Assembly: GCA_019058515.1 (NCBI GenBank)
Contig: JAHPYY010000189.1
Span: 1-43,660, forward strand
Origin: Promethearchaeota archaeon
GTDB lineage: Archaea > Asgardarchaeota > Lokiarchaeia > Sigynarchaeales > SOKP01
Length of the DNA: 43,660 bases
Direction of reading: 5' to 3'
Shown: one piece after another, positions 8,256 through 17,556 of the stretch
Layout: each line of letters starts with the position of its first letter
Numbering within the stretch: the stretch's first letter is position 1
Notes under the pieces: model-generated
Database searches by the model: none
What the model was told of the DNA's origin: nothing
Seen by the model: only the letters and a program-made list of their open reading frames with translations
Position numbers and translations under genes: made by a program

Positions 8256-9292
8256 GTGAAAAACAATTGGAGAGAACCGTTAAAGTTTACTTGAAAGAAG
8301 TCGAAGAAAAGTTACCCGAATGGTTAAAGGATAAAAAGGAAGAGTTAAGAGACATTTTACAAGAGTTAGAGGAACACATCTGGGATAAAGCGGAAGAACT
8401 TTCAGAACAGGGAGTTATAACGGAGCGTTCGGTACGACTAGCGTTGGCCCACATGGGAAGTCCCGAAACGATTGCCAAGGAATATAAACGAAGAGGAACT
8501 CCTTACATATATATAACGCAAGAATTATGGCCCTATTACAAGACAATTATAGGAGCGTTAACTGGAGTTATCGTATCAGCTAATATAGTCGTATTAATCT
8601 TTAACTTGTTGGCTGGAAATTTCGATCAAATTTTCGATACCTTCTCAAATATCTTTCTTGGATTTTTCGCGATGTTTACCATTGTAACCGTCATATTTGG
8701 AGCTTTATCGATGGAAGGGTACCTTCCAGAGGACTTTAAATCCGCAACGCGTTCGAGAAAAGAGCAGAAACAAATCGAGAGAGCCCAGGAACTAGGATTG
8801 CCGGTTTCAAAGAAAACGGGAAAGCAATTAAAGCCAGTTATTAAACCCGTCGAAGAATTCATTGGAGGGTGCTTTAACCTAGTATTCGGCGTTATTTTCG
8901 TTGTTTTACCAACCACCGGAATCGCACCACTGTTTCACCCAGCGTTTCTCGAATTACTCGTACAAATAGGAGTACTGACTATAATCGAAGGTTTATTAGA
9001 CTTTTCGCGCGCGATTGTCGGTAATAATGCTTGGCCGTTGCATCAAATTGTTCAAGCCATATACATAGGATTGAAGATCGCTGCTATACCGATTTTAGTC
9101 GCTCTTATGAATCGACCTGAGATCATTCCTATACTGATATGGACTTCAGACACAGGATTATTTAACATTGGACTGGACTCTGGATGGTACGGAATATACA
9201 CTGGTATTATGGGGTGGATAATATTCATTGTGGTGGTCTCAATACTCGGAAACATATACCGGATCGTTAAATTTGAATCGTACAAAAGGTAA
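8252..9292 (+). CDS. HAAS-domain membrane protein, partner of PadR
   Basis: A 346-aa protein. The first ~90 residues are charged and helical, with RDILQELEEHIWDKAEEL and VRLALAHMGSPETIAKEYK, the hallmark of the HAAS (DUF1700/DUF1048-like) domain encoded next to PadR regulators. About six hydrophobic segments follow: two at ~95-150, and the rest after a cytoplasmic charged linker rich in Arg/Lys/Gln. No enzyme motif is visible. HAAS domains are thought to contact PadR or membrane partners, so the protein may relay a membrane signal to the regulator; this is inference. A T-rich tract right after the stop probably ends the transcript. Confidence 0.75.
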   Translation: MSEKQLERTVKVYLKEVEEKLPEWLKDKKEELRDILQELEEHIWDKAEELSEQGVITERSVRLALAHMGSPETIAKEYKRRGTPYIYITQELWPYYKTIIGALTGVIVSANIVVLIFNLLAGNFDQIFDTFSNIFLGFFAMFTIVTVIFGALSMEGYLPEDFKSATRSRKEQKQIERAQELGLPVSKKTGKQLKPVIKPVEEFIGGCFNLVFGVIFVVLPTTGIAPLFHPAFLELLVQIGVLTIIEGLLDFSRAIVGNNAWPLHQIVQAIYIGLKIAAIPILVALMNRPEIIPILIWTSDTGLFNIGLDSGWYGIYTGIMGWIIFIVVVSILGNIYRIVKFESYKR

Positions 9293-9295
9293 ATT

Positions 9296-9332
9296 CTTTT
9301 TTTTAAACTTTTTTTTTAATTTTTATTTTTTT
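9296..9332 (+). terminator. T-rich terminator after the PadR/HAAS operon
   Basis: Three successive T runs on the coding strand immediately follow the HAAS gene stop, without a GC stem. This is the usual archaeal intrinsic termination signal. Confidence 0.55.
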
Positions 9333-9441
9333 GGTACCCAATTAGAACAACCTTTAGACTAATCTCTACAAACAATTCATCCTCTGTGTCATTAAATCTT
9401 TTTTCGTTGAGTTATTAAGATTTTTATATCAACTCAAATTT

Positions 9442-9467
9442 AAGCAATTATACTTAATATATTGCTT
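9442..9467 (+). promoter_or_regulatory. Inverted repeat just before the M29 aminopeptidase start
   Basis: AAGCAAT (9442-9448) and ATTGCTT (9461-9467) are perfect 7-bp arms around a 12-base AT-rich loop, ending 15 bp before the ATG at 9483. It could be a protein-binding site or a hairpin in the leader. No known operator is recognised. Confidence 0.3.
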
Positions 9468-9482
9468 TGAGTAGAGAAGATT

Positions 9483-10583
9483 ATGAGTTTAGAGTTTTTA
9501 AACAAAGAAGCAAAATTGGCGGTAAACTATAGCGTTAAGGTTCAAAAAGACGAAACTGTTATAATAATGGGTTCTGTGGAAGCGATTCCGCTTATTAAGG
9601 AGATTTATCGGGAGGTATTGCGCGCAGGGGGCCATCCTTACACGAAATTAAATATCGAAGGATTGGAATACATATTTTATTCCGAAGCCGAAGATTTCCA
9701 ACTAGACCACATTGATTTCCTGAAGTTATACGCCATAAAGAAATTCAATGTGCTAATTTCGGTTCGAAGCGTTCAAAATACCCGCGAGCTTATGGGAGTT
9801 CCAGCACATAAAATTCAAAGAAACACACTGACGAATACTGAATATAAAAGAACTTTTTTTTCAAGACAAGGCACGGGAGAACTAAAGTGGGTAGTTGTAC
9901 CCTACCCCACAATAGGTATGGCGCAGGAAGCGGGGATGAGCAGGGAAGAATTTGCTCAATACATTAAGACAAGTTGTTTTCTCGACAAGCCAGATCCTAA
10001 CGCAGAGTGGGAGAAAGTCAGACGAGATCAACAAAAGTATTGCGATTATTTGATGGGAGTTGACAAGCTTCGAATTATGGGAAAAAACACTGATTTAAGC
10101 GCGTCAGTAAAAGGAAGAAAGTGGATTAACGATTGCGGGTTAGATAACTTACCTGACGGTGAAATTTTTACAGGCCCGGTCGAAGATTCATTAGAAGGTA
10201 AAATCACTTTTTCGTTTCCAGGCATTTACAATAATCGAGAAATTGAAGGAATCGAATTAGAATTCGAAAACGGCGAAGTGGTTAGGGCAAACGCCAAAAA
10301 AGGAAGCGATTTACTAAATGAACTTCTAAAAATACCCGGCGTCACGCGTGTGGGAGAACTCGCCATAGGGACTAATTATAACATGACAAAATTCGTTAAA
10401 AGCATGTTATTTGACGAAAAAATCGGAGGTACGCTCCATATTGCGTTAGGTAATGGGTACCTAGAAACAGGTAGCAATAATGTAAGCTCTTTACATTGGG
10501 ATTTACTCTGCGATTTACGAGAAGGTGGGGAGATTTACGCTGATGGCAAACTTATCTATAAAAACGGAAAATTCACAATTTAA
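9483..10583 (+). CDS. M29-family metallo-aminopeptidase
   Basis: At 366 aa it has the normal length for aminopeptidase T/PepS-type M29 peptidases. The metal-site segments are present in order: DGEIFTGPVEDS (Glu), VGELAIGTNYNM (Glu), GGTLHIALGNGY (His) and SSLHWDLLCDLR (His and Asp). These residues hold two divalent metals in the cytoplasmic enzyme, which removes N-terminal amino acids from peptides. The N-terminal half is the family's regulatory and dimer domain (ADETVIIMG-like strand, RAGGHPY). It is a single gene with its own upstream inverted repeat and no clear operon partner. The call is secure at family level; substrate preference is unknown. Confidence 0.9.
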   Translation: MSLEFLNKEAKLAVNYSVKVQKDETVIIMGSVEAIPLIKEIYREVLRAGGHPYTKLNIEGLEYIFYSEAEDFQLDHIDFLKLYAIKKFNVLISVRSVQNTRELMGVPAHKIQRNTLTNTEYKRTFFSRQGTGELKWVVVPYPTIGMAQEAGMSREEFAQYIKTSCFLDKPDPNAEWEKVRRDQQKYCDYLMGVDKLRIMGKNTDLSASVKGRKWINDCGLDNLPDGEIFTGPVEDSLEGKITFSFPGIYNNREIEGIELEFENGEVVRANAKKGSDLLNELLKIPGVTRVGELAIGTNYNMTKFVKSMLFDEKIGGTLHIALGNGYLETGSNNVSSLHWDLLCDLREGGEIYADGKLIYKNGKFTI

Positions 10584-10699
10584 AGAATTTTTACATACAC
10601 TAACCTTATTAATGAGATCAAGAGAAAAATCAATAATTTAAGTGACAAAAAACTAAAGAACATAATTTTTAGAAATCACTTAGATCTTTCCAATTTACC

Positions 10700-11545
10700 A
10701 TGCAAATTTGGATGTTAAAACTCGTTAAATTCTTCAAAACTATTTCGATCCTCCTAACAAGTATAGGATTGTGCTTAACCTCCACTTATTTAGCATGTTG
10801 GCCAATGTTTAATTATCTTTTTATTATTTTCAGGTACGACGACTATTCCGTTGAAAGCGATAGATATATTGAAGAAGAGCTTACATTAATATGTGAAAAC
10901 TACAATTTTCCAATAAGTTTTGCGACAATACCGTTTGGATTTGGCTCCAATGTCACAATTGAGATGGTTGAATTTGTTAAGAAAGAGATCGAAAGAGGTA
11001 GCGTTGAAATAACCCAACATGGCTTTTCTCATTGCTCCGTTTACATTGAAAACATTTCTCATTATAGTGAATTCTATGGAAAATCGATGAGAACGCAACA
11101 TGAAATGATTAAACAAGGAAAGAGAGAATTAGAAACCAAATTCGGCGTAATTATCAACACTTTCATACCTCCGCATAATTGCTACGATAAAACTACATTA
11201 GCAGTATTAGAGCAGTTAGACTTTAAAGTCATTTCAGCAACGCCAGCGTTATCGTTTGAAAACGAATCAACCGAGTTTCCTAAGTTACAGTTTGTTCATG
11301 CGCGAAGAGTACTTGAGAAAGAATCCATAATTGAAACTGTAAAGGACTCCAGATACTTGGCCCCTTTGACAAACGATATTTTAACCATCTATTTTCATGA
11401 TTATAATTTTAAAGAATCATACAACTGTTGTGAAGATTACACAATCACCTTAAAGGAATTCGATGAACTATGCCACTGGATTAGCGAACAACCTGATGTT
11501 AAAGTGATTCTCTTCAACGATATAATTTCAGTCTCATCTTTCTAG
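10700..11545 (+). CDS. DUF2334/polysaccharide deacetylase-like protein with N-terminal membrane anchor
   Basis: A 281-aa protein. The first ~45 residues are strongly hydrophobic, a signal anchor. The catalytic-type domain then starts with FRYDDYSVES, which has the Asp-Asp pair of NodB/DUF2334 proteins, and continues with EITQHGFSHC, holding the metal-binding His pair, and FIPPHNCYDKTTL. A later IYFHDYNF may supply the catalytic histidine. Such proteins remove acetyl groups from amino sugars in cell-surface glycans, and the anchor would place it outside the membrane. No glycan operon surrounds it, and the exact substrate cannot be inferred. Start choice: the ATG at 10700 gives the complete hydrophobic segment. 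Confidence 0.65.
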   Translation: MQIWMLKLVKFFKTISILLTSIGLCLTSTYLACWPMFNYLFIIFRYDDYSVESDRYIEEELTLICENYNFPISFATIPFGFGSNVTIEMVEFVKKEIERGSVEITQHGFSHCSVYIENISHYSEFYGKSMRTQHEMIKQGKRELETKFGVIINTFIPPHNCYDKTTLAVLEQLDFKVISATPALSFENESTEFPKLQFVHARRVLEKESIIETVKDSRYLAPLTNDILTIYFHDYNFKESYNCCEDYTITLKEFDELCHWISEQPDVKVILFNDIISVSSF

Positions 11546-11593
11546 TTGATTTAGATAAAAAAAAGTAAGAAGAAGGAAGTTTTCAATAATATT

Positions 11594-12325
11594 TTACTGC
11601 TCCTTTATGAAAATCTTTTTGACGCGTTCTGGCATGATAAATCCTATATAGAAACATATTGCACTTACAAAGAGTATTATCCTGTTCTGTGGTAATGTGA
11701 TAATAATCTCTAGGATTGCTCCGATAAGAAACAAAAGAATAGCTAATAACAAAAATACTCCTCTTAACTTAGTTTGAGGATCTCCAATTTTGTAAGTCTT
11801 ATATGCGAAAATCAGCCCGGTAATTACGAAAACTATTAGAATGTAGAGGTTAAATATAATAGCCACGATCCCAAAATCAACATCAACGGGACTTAAAACG
11901 ACCCCAATCATCGAAATATCAGTTATATAGAAAAACACCTCTGTTATCACTAAAATTACGGAAATAATCAAATGTATGACCAATACCACCCCCCTTCTCT
12001 GAAAGTTAATCAACTTAGTAACTACGATTAACCAAAAGGTTAGAAATATGGGTAAAAACATGTGGTTTAGAATCAAGTATGTTTGAGCGTTCAACCCAAC
12101 ATCGTTATACAGCGCTACAATAAATCCTAGGGAGGAAGGCCACCAAGGCTCGGAGATTCCTATCCACGAGAGCCCAGTTAGTATATAGGTTATATCACGA
12201 TGTTTTCTATATTTTGTTATAATGCTTACGCCAACAATTAAAAATACAACAACTACTAGTATGCTAAAAATGCCGTTTAAGACTATGGTTGGGCTTAATT
12301 GAAACAATACCATATAGCAATTCAC
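11594..12325 (-). CDS. Seven-transmembrane protein of unknown function
   Basis: A 243-aa protein with about seven hydrophobic helices separated by short charged loops (KYRKHR, NFQRRG, KTYKIGDPQTKLRG), ending in the positively charged VKKIFIKEQ. The loop charges suggest the N-terminus outside and the C-terminus in the cytoplasm. A Trp-rich loop, GISEPWWPSS, lies between helices 2 and 3. No transporter, receptor or enzyme signature is recognised and there is no retinal-binding Lys motif. It is followed on the same strand by its neighbours' surface proteins, so it may belong to a cell-envelope set. Confidence 0.55.
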   Translation of the reverse strand: MNCYMVLFQLSPTIVLNGIFSILVVVVFLIVGVSIITKYRKHRDITYILTGLSWIGISEPWWPSSLGFIVALYNDVGLNAQTYLILNHMFLPIFLTFWLIVVTKLINFQRRGVVLVIHLIISVILVITEVFFYITDISMIGVVLSPVDVDFGIVAIIFNLYILIVFVITGLIFAYKTYKIGDPQTKLRGVFLLLAILLFLIGAILEIIITLPQNRIILFVSAICFYIGFIMPERVKKIFIKEQ

Positions 12326-12411
12326 CGTGGTTTAAATAACATTAAATGCATACACCTCAAATATTGTAATGATATTTAAACTTAGTTAAACAAAAAGGTA
12401 AAAATTAAAAA

Positions 12412-13112
12412 TTACAAATTTATTCGGTTTCTCTTTATAATAATAATTATAGCAACTAAAAAAATACTAATTACCATAGCGATTATAGAAACATTGAAAC
12501 TGGAATAGCTTCTTCGTGAACTAGCGTAAGTTCTGAAACGTAATATTCTTCATCTCCATGAATACTAAACCATCTCTCGTACTGTAAGATTCCCGAATCG
12601 GTATCGTAAATAAATCGTTGAATATTTACTGGGTATAGTATGGAAATACTATCTTTGGTGGTCTCAAACTCACAATCAGACCCACATGAACCTCCAAGCT
12701 CCGCTAAGTAATCGCTAACAGGTAATGGCATTATTGGACCAAGATAAGGTTGAGACGCAGTATTCTCGTTCGGAACTTTTTTAAGGAATACCGTAAAATT
12801 ACTATCGGGCTCAGCACTAAACGTAGACATCGTTAACTCACACATGCTATTTTCTATTTCCCAAATATCAGATTCGTCCGTGATGCTGTCAATACGGTAT
12901 TTAATCTTTTTTCCTAACGAAGAATACCTACCTTTTGTCTGTTCGTAAACGAACTCTTGTCCTTCTTCCGCGTTTAGTTCAAATTCAGAGTTTAACTTTA
13001 ACCTCGAGGCTTCATTTAATTTTAGGGGAAATAGAATCACTGTAAAACTCAAGAATAATAATAAACTGACGAAAACTAAGATAATTTGTTGTTTAAATTT
13101 GTACACATGCAT
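12412..13112 (-). pseudogene. Surface protein with C-terminal membrane anchor, frameshifted near the 3' end
   Basis: The main frame (13112-12483) gives 209 aa: an N-terminal membrane segment IILVFVSLLLFLSFTVILFP, then an extracytoplasmic domain with Cys pairs (GGSCGSDCEF) and no known family. That frame stops at 12483. Directly across the stop, the next frame reads SIIAMVISIFLVAIIIIIK followed by RNR and ends at TAA 12414-12412. This is a typical C-terminal membrane anchor with a positive stop-transfer signal. A one-base shift around 12490-12550 would join the two into a ~233-aa single-anchor surface protein. The neighbour at 14182-15003 has the same design. Sequencing error, recent mutation and programmed shift are all possible. 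Confidence 0.6.
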
Positions 13113-13317
13113 TTAAATCAAGTAATAAGGAGTAATTTTTAATTCAATATGTTTTTTGTTCTATAATAACCTTTTTCTATTCGAAGCTTGACATTATTGA
13201 ATATTTTGAATGCTCTTGAATATCTTTTATTGGAAAAGAAGAAACCAAAAAAGCGTATAGGCTTTAAATTGCATATTTATAACTTGTCTTCAGCTACTTC
13301 AAGAATTTCGTTAGTTT

Positions 13318-13965
13318 TTAACTGCTTTGCAGTTTTTTTGCTAATTCGACCGCAGCTATAGCGCTTTCTGCGAATCCATCAGCACCGCATTCCTCTACCC
13401 ATCTCTCGGTCACCGGTGCACCACCTAGTATTATTTTAAATTTATCTCTTATCCCTTTATCTTTTAGTAATTCTACAACATCTTTCTGTCGTATCATCGT
13501 AGTGGTTAATAGCGCGGAAACTCCAATGATGTCAACATTTTTATCTATAGCTTCTTGAATCAATCGCTCTGGAGACACATCAACGCCTAAATCGTACACT
13601 TCAAACCTGTACGCTTTTAACATCGTTCCGACGATTGTTTTACCTATTGAATGGATGTCTCCCTCAATGGTTCCGATTACCACTTTACCCGCTTGCTTAA
13701 TAGATTCGTTCGACTTTAAATGGGGAGTAACGAGATTAATGCATTCTTCTATAATATTACCTCCCATCATTAATTCAGGAAGGAAGATTTCGTCGTTTTC
13801 CCATAAGTCGCCTAGCTTTCGAATTCCTTTTCCCAATCCTTGCTCTACCACAGCTAATAAATTATAGTTTTCGTCTATTGCTTTGTTTACTAAGTTTATT
13901 GCTTGTTCTCTTTCTAAATCAGTAATAGATTCGCTTAATTTGTTGTAATACTCTTCTGTTGCCAA
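13318..13965 (-). CDS. Corrinoid (B12)-binding methyl-carrier protein, MtbC/MtaC type
   Basis: A 215-aa protein with the two-part layout of methyltransferase corrinoid proteins: a four-helix cap (about 1-85, with GLGKGIRKLGDLWENDEIFLP) and a Rossmann B12 domain. The domain contains GDIHSIGKTI, whose His is the lower cobalt ligand in the DxHxxG motif, then SALLTTTM and the GGAPV loop. These proteins carry a methyl group between a substrate methyltransferase and an acceptor in one-carbon metabolism. No methyltransferase, activator or MtrH-like gene is nearby, so its partner must be encoded elsewhere. At the 3' end, a run of seven A's (coding strand) followed by an open alternative frame (KQLKTNEILEVAEDKL) suggests the C-terminus could be longer if one base were missed. 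Confidence 0.9.
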   Translation of the reverse strand: MATEEYYNKLSESITDLEREQAINLVNKAIDENYNLLAVVEQGLGKGIRKLGDLWENDEIFLPELMMGGNIIEECINLVTPHLKSNESIKQAGKVVIGTIEGDIHSIGKTIVGTMLKAYRFEVYDLGVDVSPERLIQEAIDKNVDIIGVSALLTTTMIRQKDVVELLKDKGIRDKFKIILGGAPVTERWVEECGADGFAESAIAAVELAKKLQSS

Positions 13966-14181
13966 TTTATATCACCTTAATTTAAATTACACAATTGAAT
14001 ATTAGGATTTTAATTTTCTCCAATTAATCTTCAAAATTTTGAAATTTATAGATATAGAGTATTAATTAAATAAACTCGCTATTCATATAAAGATTTCCGA
14101 AGAGGATTAGAATATTCTCCCTTAAATGAAGTGATTTTCAAACTTTAAATAACTCAAATATAAATTCCTCTGAAAATGATT

Positions 14182-15003
14182 TTACTCATATGTATTCCAG
14201 AAGGTATTATTTTTCAACTCGTACTTGTTGCGGGAGTAATACATAACAATAATCACAAGGGAAATAAATGACACGAAGAAAAGAACGATCCACAGTTGAA
14301 AAGAATAAATTATTGGCATTTCATAGCTAAGATCATACCCGTTTAGCGAAATCTCAATTGAAAGCACACTTTCTATCTTACTATTTAAATAGACCAATAT
14401 CCCTGAAGTATTATCGTAAATCATAACCACATTCTTTTCCCCTCCTACCGATACAAACTCAATTTTTATCATCGAAACATATTCTTCTATGAAAGTATAC
14501 CCTTCAATGTCTCATTCTTCAACAGCGTTAGCTTTTTTTAACGCCTTCGCTTTCACGTCAGACAAATTGTTTATGGGAATTAAAAAGCCGGGAATAAAGC
14601 TATTGAACCCGCAACCAAACATACCCCCCGCTTCGGTGTTGGAGTAGTTGTAAAACGAGGTGTTTCCTACGAACTCTACATTAAGGTGGGGCGAAGGGTC
14701 CGCAAAGGCAGGCTTGTAATACACTGTGGTGAAGAATCCAGTGAAGGTGATTTTGATTTGACCTCCAATAGGTACATACGCGTCTCCCTTATGACAAAAA
14801 CAGAAATCTCTATACCCATAGTGCCTAAGAGGAAAGTCAAATTGAGATACATTGTATGTGTACGATAGAGATAAGTCTAAATCTTGGCAATATCCTTCGG
14901 GAATCGTTCCACTCGTACTAGTATCCATATAAGCAGGTATAATAATGGAGTAAAGAATTGCGTTTAGGATTACAATGGATATCAATTGGGTTTTATTGAT
15001 CAT
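14182..15003 (-). pseudogene. Surface protein with C-terminal anchor, interrupted by an in-frame TGA
   Basis: Two apparent ORFs (15003-14512, 163 aa, and 14472-14182, 96 aa) lie in exactly the same frame, separated only by TGA 14514-14512 and 13 sense codons (DIEGYTFIEEYVS). Read through, they make one ~273-aa protein: an N-terminal membrane segment LISIVILNAILYSIIIPAYM, an extracytoplasmic region with several Cys (DFCFCHKG, MFGCGF) and N-glycosylation-type sites, then a C-terminal anchor WIVLFFVSFISLVIIVMYYS followed by RNKYELK. The family is unknown. TGA could encode selenocysteine in some Asgard archaea, but no SECIS-like hairpin was recognised and the context is not a redox motif. A nonsense mutation is the simplest reading. 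Confidence 0.6.
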
Positions 15004-15360
15004 TTTTAACTATACTAATTAGATTACCTTAACTTTTAATTTCTTCCCGTACCTAATTTAGCATTACTTAAATGAACGTTGATAATCAATATAGGAATAG
15101 ATTTTAAAAAAACCATCTCTAACTTCACTTAAGTAATCGATTCCATGAAGGAAGAGATTTATTGGAAATTTATTCGAAGTAAGTCGAAATACAATAATAG
15201 TATTAGCTCCTACTTTTTCATATTTTTGCTCAGAGGTTTTTTACTATAAATGAAAACATTCTCTAAAACGAGAATAAATACATAAAAGTAACATTTATAC
15301 ATTAAAATACCAAATGGATTAATATTAATTATTATCATTTAATTTAACCTTGATTCTATT
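15004..15360. other. AT-rich intergenic region, no gene seen
   Basis: This is the divergent spacer between the interrupted surface protein and the GPH transporter. Both strands are rich in stops and I see no RNA-like stem or repeat. It must hold both promoters, but no single TATA box stands out from the AT-rich background. Confidence 0.4.
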
Positions 15361-16785
15361 ATGAATTCTTTAAAAGGTAATACCCTACACCTTGAAATTA
15401 AAGAAACTTCTACAGTAAAAACAATACTTTTCTCTTTAGGGTATTTTTTCAATTCATTTTTTATTGTTGCCTTTAATAATTACGTTTGGACATTTTATGA
15501 GGGAGAACTTGGTTTAATAAGCATAATTGCGTCATGGCCATTATATATGGCATTTGCGAGCGTAGTTTTTAATATATTAAGTATGTTGATCAATCCATTA
15601 GTAGGTTTTTTAACTAACAAACCTATTAAATGGACAAAAAAATGGGGATTTCACACGCCTTGGCTTATTATAGGGGGTATACCTACGATTTTTTTCTTTT
15701 TTCTCATCTTCACGCCGCCTGCTGTAATCGGAGTGGAAAGTACCTTACCCATTTTAATTTATTATTTGTTCATGGTTAGTTTTTATGATTTTTCTAATTC
15801 GCTTTTTCAAACGCATTCTTTTGGGGCTTTCCCTGCTCATTTTCGCAGCGATTCTGCTCGAAGGAGAGCAGGGATTTTTACGCAAATATTTACTTTTTTA
15901 GCAAACTTTTTTGCTATTGTGGTTTGGTCGCTAATCATTATCCCAGGAAATCCAACTTCATTTACCTTAGCAGCTTTCGCAAGCTTAATAATTATGGTAA
16001 TTTCTTTAATAATCTTCCTTCCTGGTGCGAAGGAGTCCATTGAAATAAAACATAGATTCATTATAGGTTATGAAAACGCTGCAAAATTACCTTTCTTTAA
16101 GACAATGAAAATGGCGTTAAAACAAAAAAATTTCATGTTAGCTCTTATCACCTACCTTTCTTTTATGATTGCTTTAGGGCTCTCAAGTATGAACGCAGTT
16201 AACTTCATTGACGATGTATTGCAAGAAAAACAATCTATCAGATCTATTGGTTCCATCTTAATGCTTATTTCGTCTGTTTTAGCATTACCACTATTTGCTC
16301 GTTTAGCAAAAAAAATTGGCCATTCTAATACTTATACAATAGGTTTAATTTTTTGGGGGTTTAGTTTATTTTTATTTACATTCATTAGCGATGTAACTGG
16401 ATATTATATTGTTTCTCTTATTAATGGTATTGGGGGTGCTATGTATACAGTAATGCTCTCACCCGTATTTGCGGATTGTTACGATGAGATTACTGTGAAG
16501 ACCGGTAAACACCAAGAAGCCACGCTTATAGGAATCAGAAATTTTTTCATCCGAATTTCTATTTCCATCCAAGGTTTTATTGTCGCAATGGTCCATATGA
16601 TAACTGTTTATGATCCCAACAATATAACACATAGCACAGAGGCTCTATTAGGACTTCGTCTCATTCAAGGGTTTTTTCCTTTTGTTTTTTGTATTGTAGG
16701 TGCTTTAATTTTTTTCAAATGGTTTGATATGACAGGAGCAAAAAAACAAAAATTTCTAAAAAAAATGCATGAAATGGGCCTTTAA
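15361..16785 (+). CDS. MFS/GPH-family sugar or cation symporter
   Basis: At 474 aa with about twelve membrane helices, it has the normal size for the glycoside-pentoside-hexuronide (GPH) group of the major facilitator superfamily. Supporting segments are GFHTPWLIIGGIPT after helix 2-3, RSDSARRRAGIFTQ in the central loop, and FADCYDEITVKTGKHQEATL after helix 10, which matches the D-E-x-TG-x-xxEA pattern of GPH carriers. These import sugars or related solutes with a cation. It is a single gene with no glycosidase nearby to suggest the sugar. Archaeal GPH relatives of unknown substrate are common, so the substrate is left open. Confidence 0.8.
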   Translation: MNSLKGNTLHLEIKETSTVKTILFSLGYFFNSFFIVAFNNYVWTFYEGELGLISIIASWPLYMAFASVVFNILSMLINPLVGFLTNKPIKWTKKWGFHTPWLIIGGIPTIFFFFLIFTPPAVIGVESTLPILIYYLFMVSFYDFSNSLFQTHSFGAFPAHFRSDSARRRAGIFTQIFTFLANFFAIVVWSLIIIPGNPTSFTLAAFASLIIMVISLIIFLPGAKESIEIKHRFIIGYENAAKLPFFKTMKMALKQKNFMLALITYLSFMIALGLSSMNAVNFIDDVLQEKQSIRSIGSILMLISSVLALPLFARLAKKIGHSNTYTIGLIFWGFSLFLFTFISDVTGYYIVSLINGIGGAMYTVMLSPVFADCYDEITVKTGKHQEATLIGIRNFFIRISISIQGFIVAMVHMITVYDPNNITHSTEALLGLRLIQGFFPFVFCIVGALIFFKWFDMTGAKKQKFLKKMHEMGL

Positions 16786-17266
16786 TATGTTCTATTGATA
16801 ATTACATCAGCTCGAATTTTTTTCGTTATTTTTTGCTTTTAATTTTAAAATTTTGTTCACTATAAAACTAATTCTTTAAACAAGTAATGTATAATAAAAC
16901 AATTTTCAGACGAAAACGGTAAATTTAAATGTTTAAAAAAAGATATGTGAAAAAAGTGATGAATATATCTAAAAAGTAATCGTTTTGTTCATTTTTCTCT
17001 GAATTTCATAGCATAAAAATATCTGACATTTTTGTTAAAAAAATCGATTTCGAAAAATTTGGCGAGATTTTCGTCGGAAAATCACTAAAAAATGTTCAAC
17101 CGGAAACCGAAGATTTATTAAGAAGTATCCCTATAAAAATATTTTTGTTCAATTTTTAAGATAATTTGCTGAAAGAAAATTGGTTTACATAAGGTTTAAA
17201 TAAAAAAAATCAATATATTAGATAAGAATAATGAAATGGGCAATATGTCCCAAAAAATGAGAAAAT
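16786..17266. other. AT-rich intergenic region, no gene seen
   Basis: This 481-bp stretch is dominated by A/T runs with many stops in all frames. It contains no convincing tRNA, structured RNA or repeat. The last 50 bases must carry the promoter of the small Cys-rich protein that follows. Confidence 0.4.
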
Positions 17267-17485
17267 ATGATGGTTAAGTGTAATTTTTGCGGAGAAGAAT
17301 ACTCGCTAGGACGAAAGATATACCACGAATGTGAACACAATATAATCCGACATGGGGTTATTTTTACAGAAACAAAGAACGAACCTCACTGGAATTGTTA
17401 TTGCGTCGAGGATGGTATAGAAGAGTTTAGCGCGTTGGAGACTCCGTATTTTGAGAAGACCTCTCACGCGTTATTATTCGAGTAA
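17267..17485 (+). CDS. Small Cys-rich, probably zinc-binding protein
   Basis: A 72-aa protein opening with a zinc-ribbon half-site, Cys-Asn-Phe-Cys (KCNFCGEEY), and followed by a His/Cys group in IYHECEHN and a second Cys pair in HWNCYCVEDG. Together these could form one metal site. Base composition is richer in G+C than the flanks, and a terminator-like stem overlaps the stop codon, which supports a real transcript. No family is recognised. ATG-ATG at the start leaves a one-codon ambiguity. Confidence 0.5.
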   Translation: MMVKCNFCGEEYSLGRKIYHECEHNIIRHGVIFTETKNEPHWNCYCVEDGIEEFSALETPYFEKTSHALLFE

Positions 17486-17497
17486 CGCGCTTTTTTT
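17467..17497 (+). terminator. Stem-loop plus T tract at the end of the small Cys-rich gene
   Basis: CGCGTTA (17467-17473) pairs perfectly with TAACGCG (17483-17489) across a 9-base loop, and seven T's follow. The 3' arm includes the stop codon TAA. The stem is unusually GC-rich for this region and resembles a bacterial-type intrinsic terminator. Confidence 0.6.
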
Positions 17498-17556
17498 GCC
17501 ATTTTTTTATGATAATTTTTTAATTCAACCCTCCTCCTCCATTTCCGTGTGGGCTG

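Noticed and set aside
14512..14514. Selenocysteine recoding of the in-frame TGA
   Set aside because: No SECIS-like hairpin was recognised and the context is not a redox motif; kept only as a point to check.
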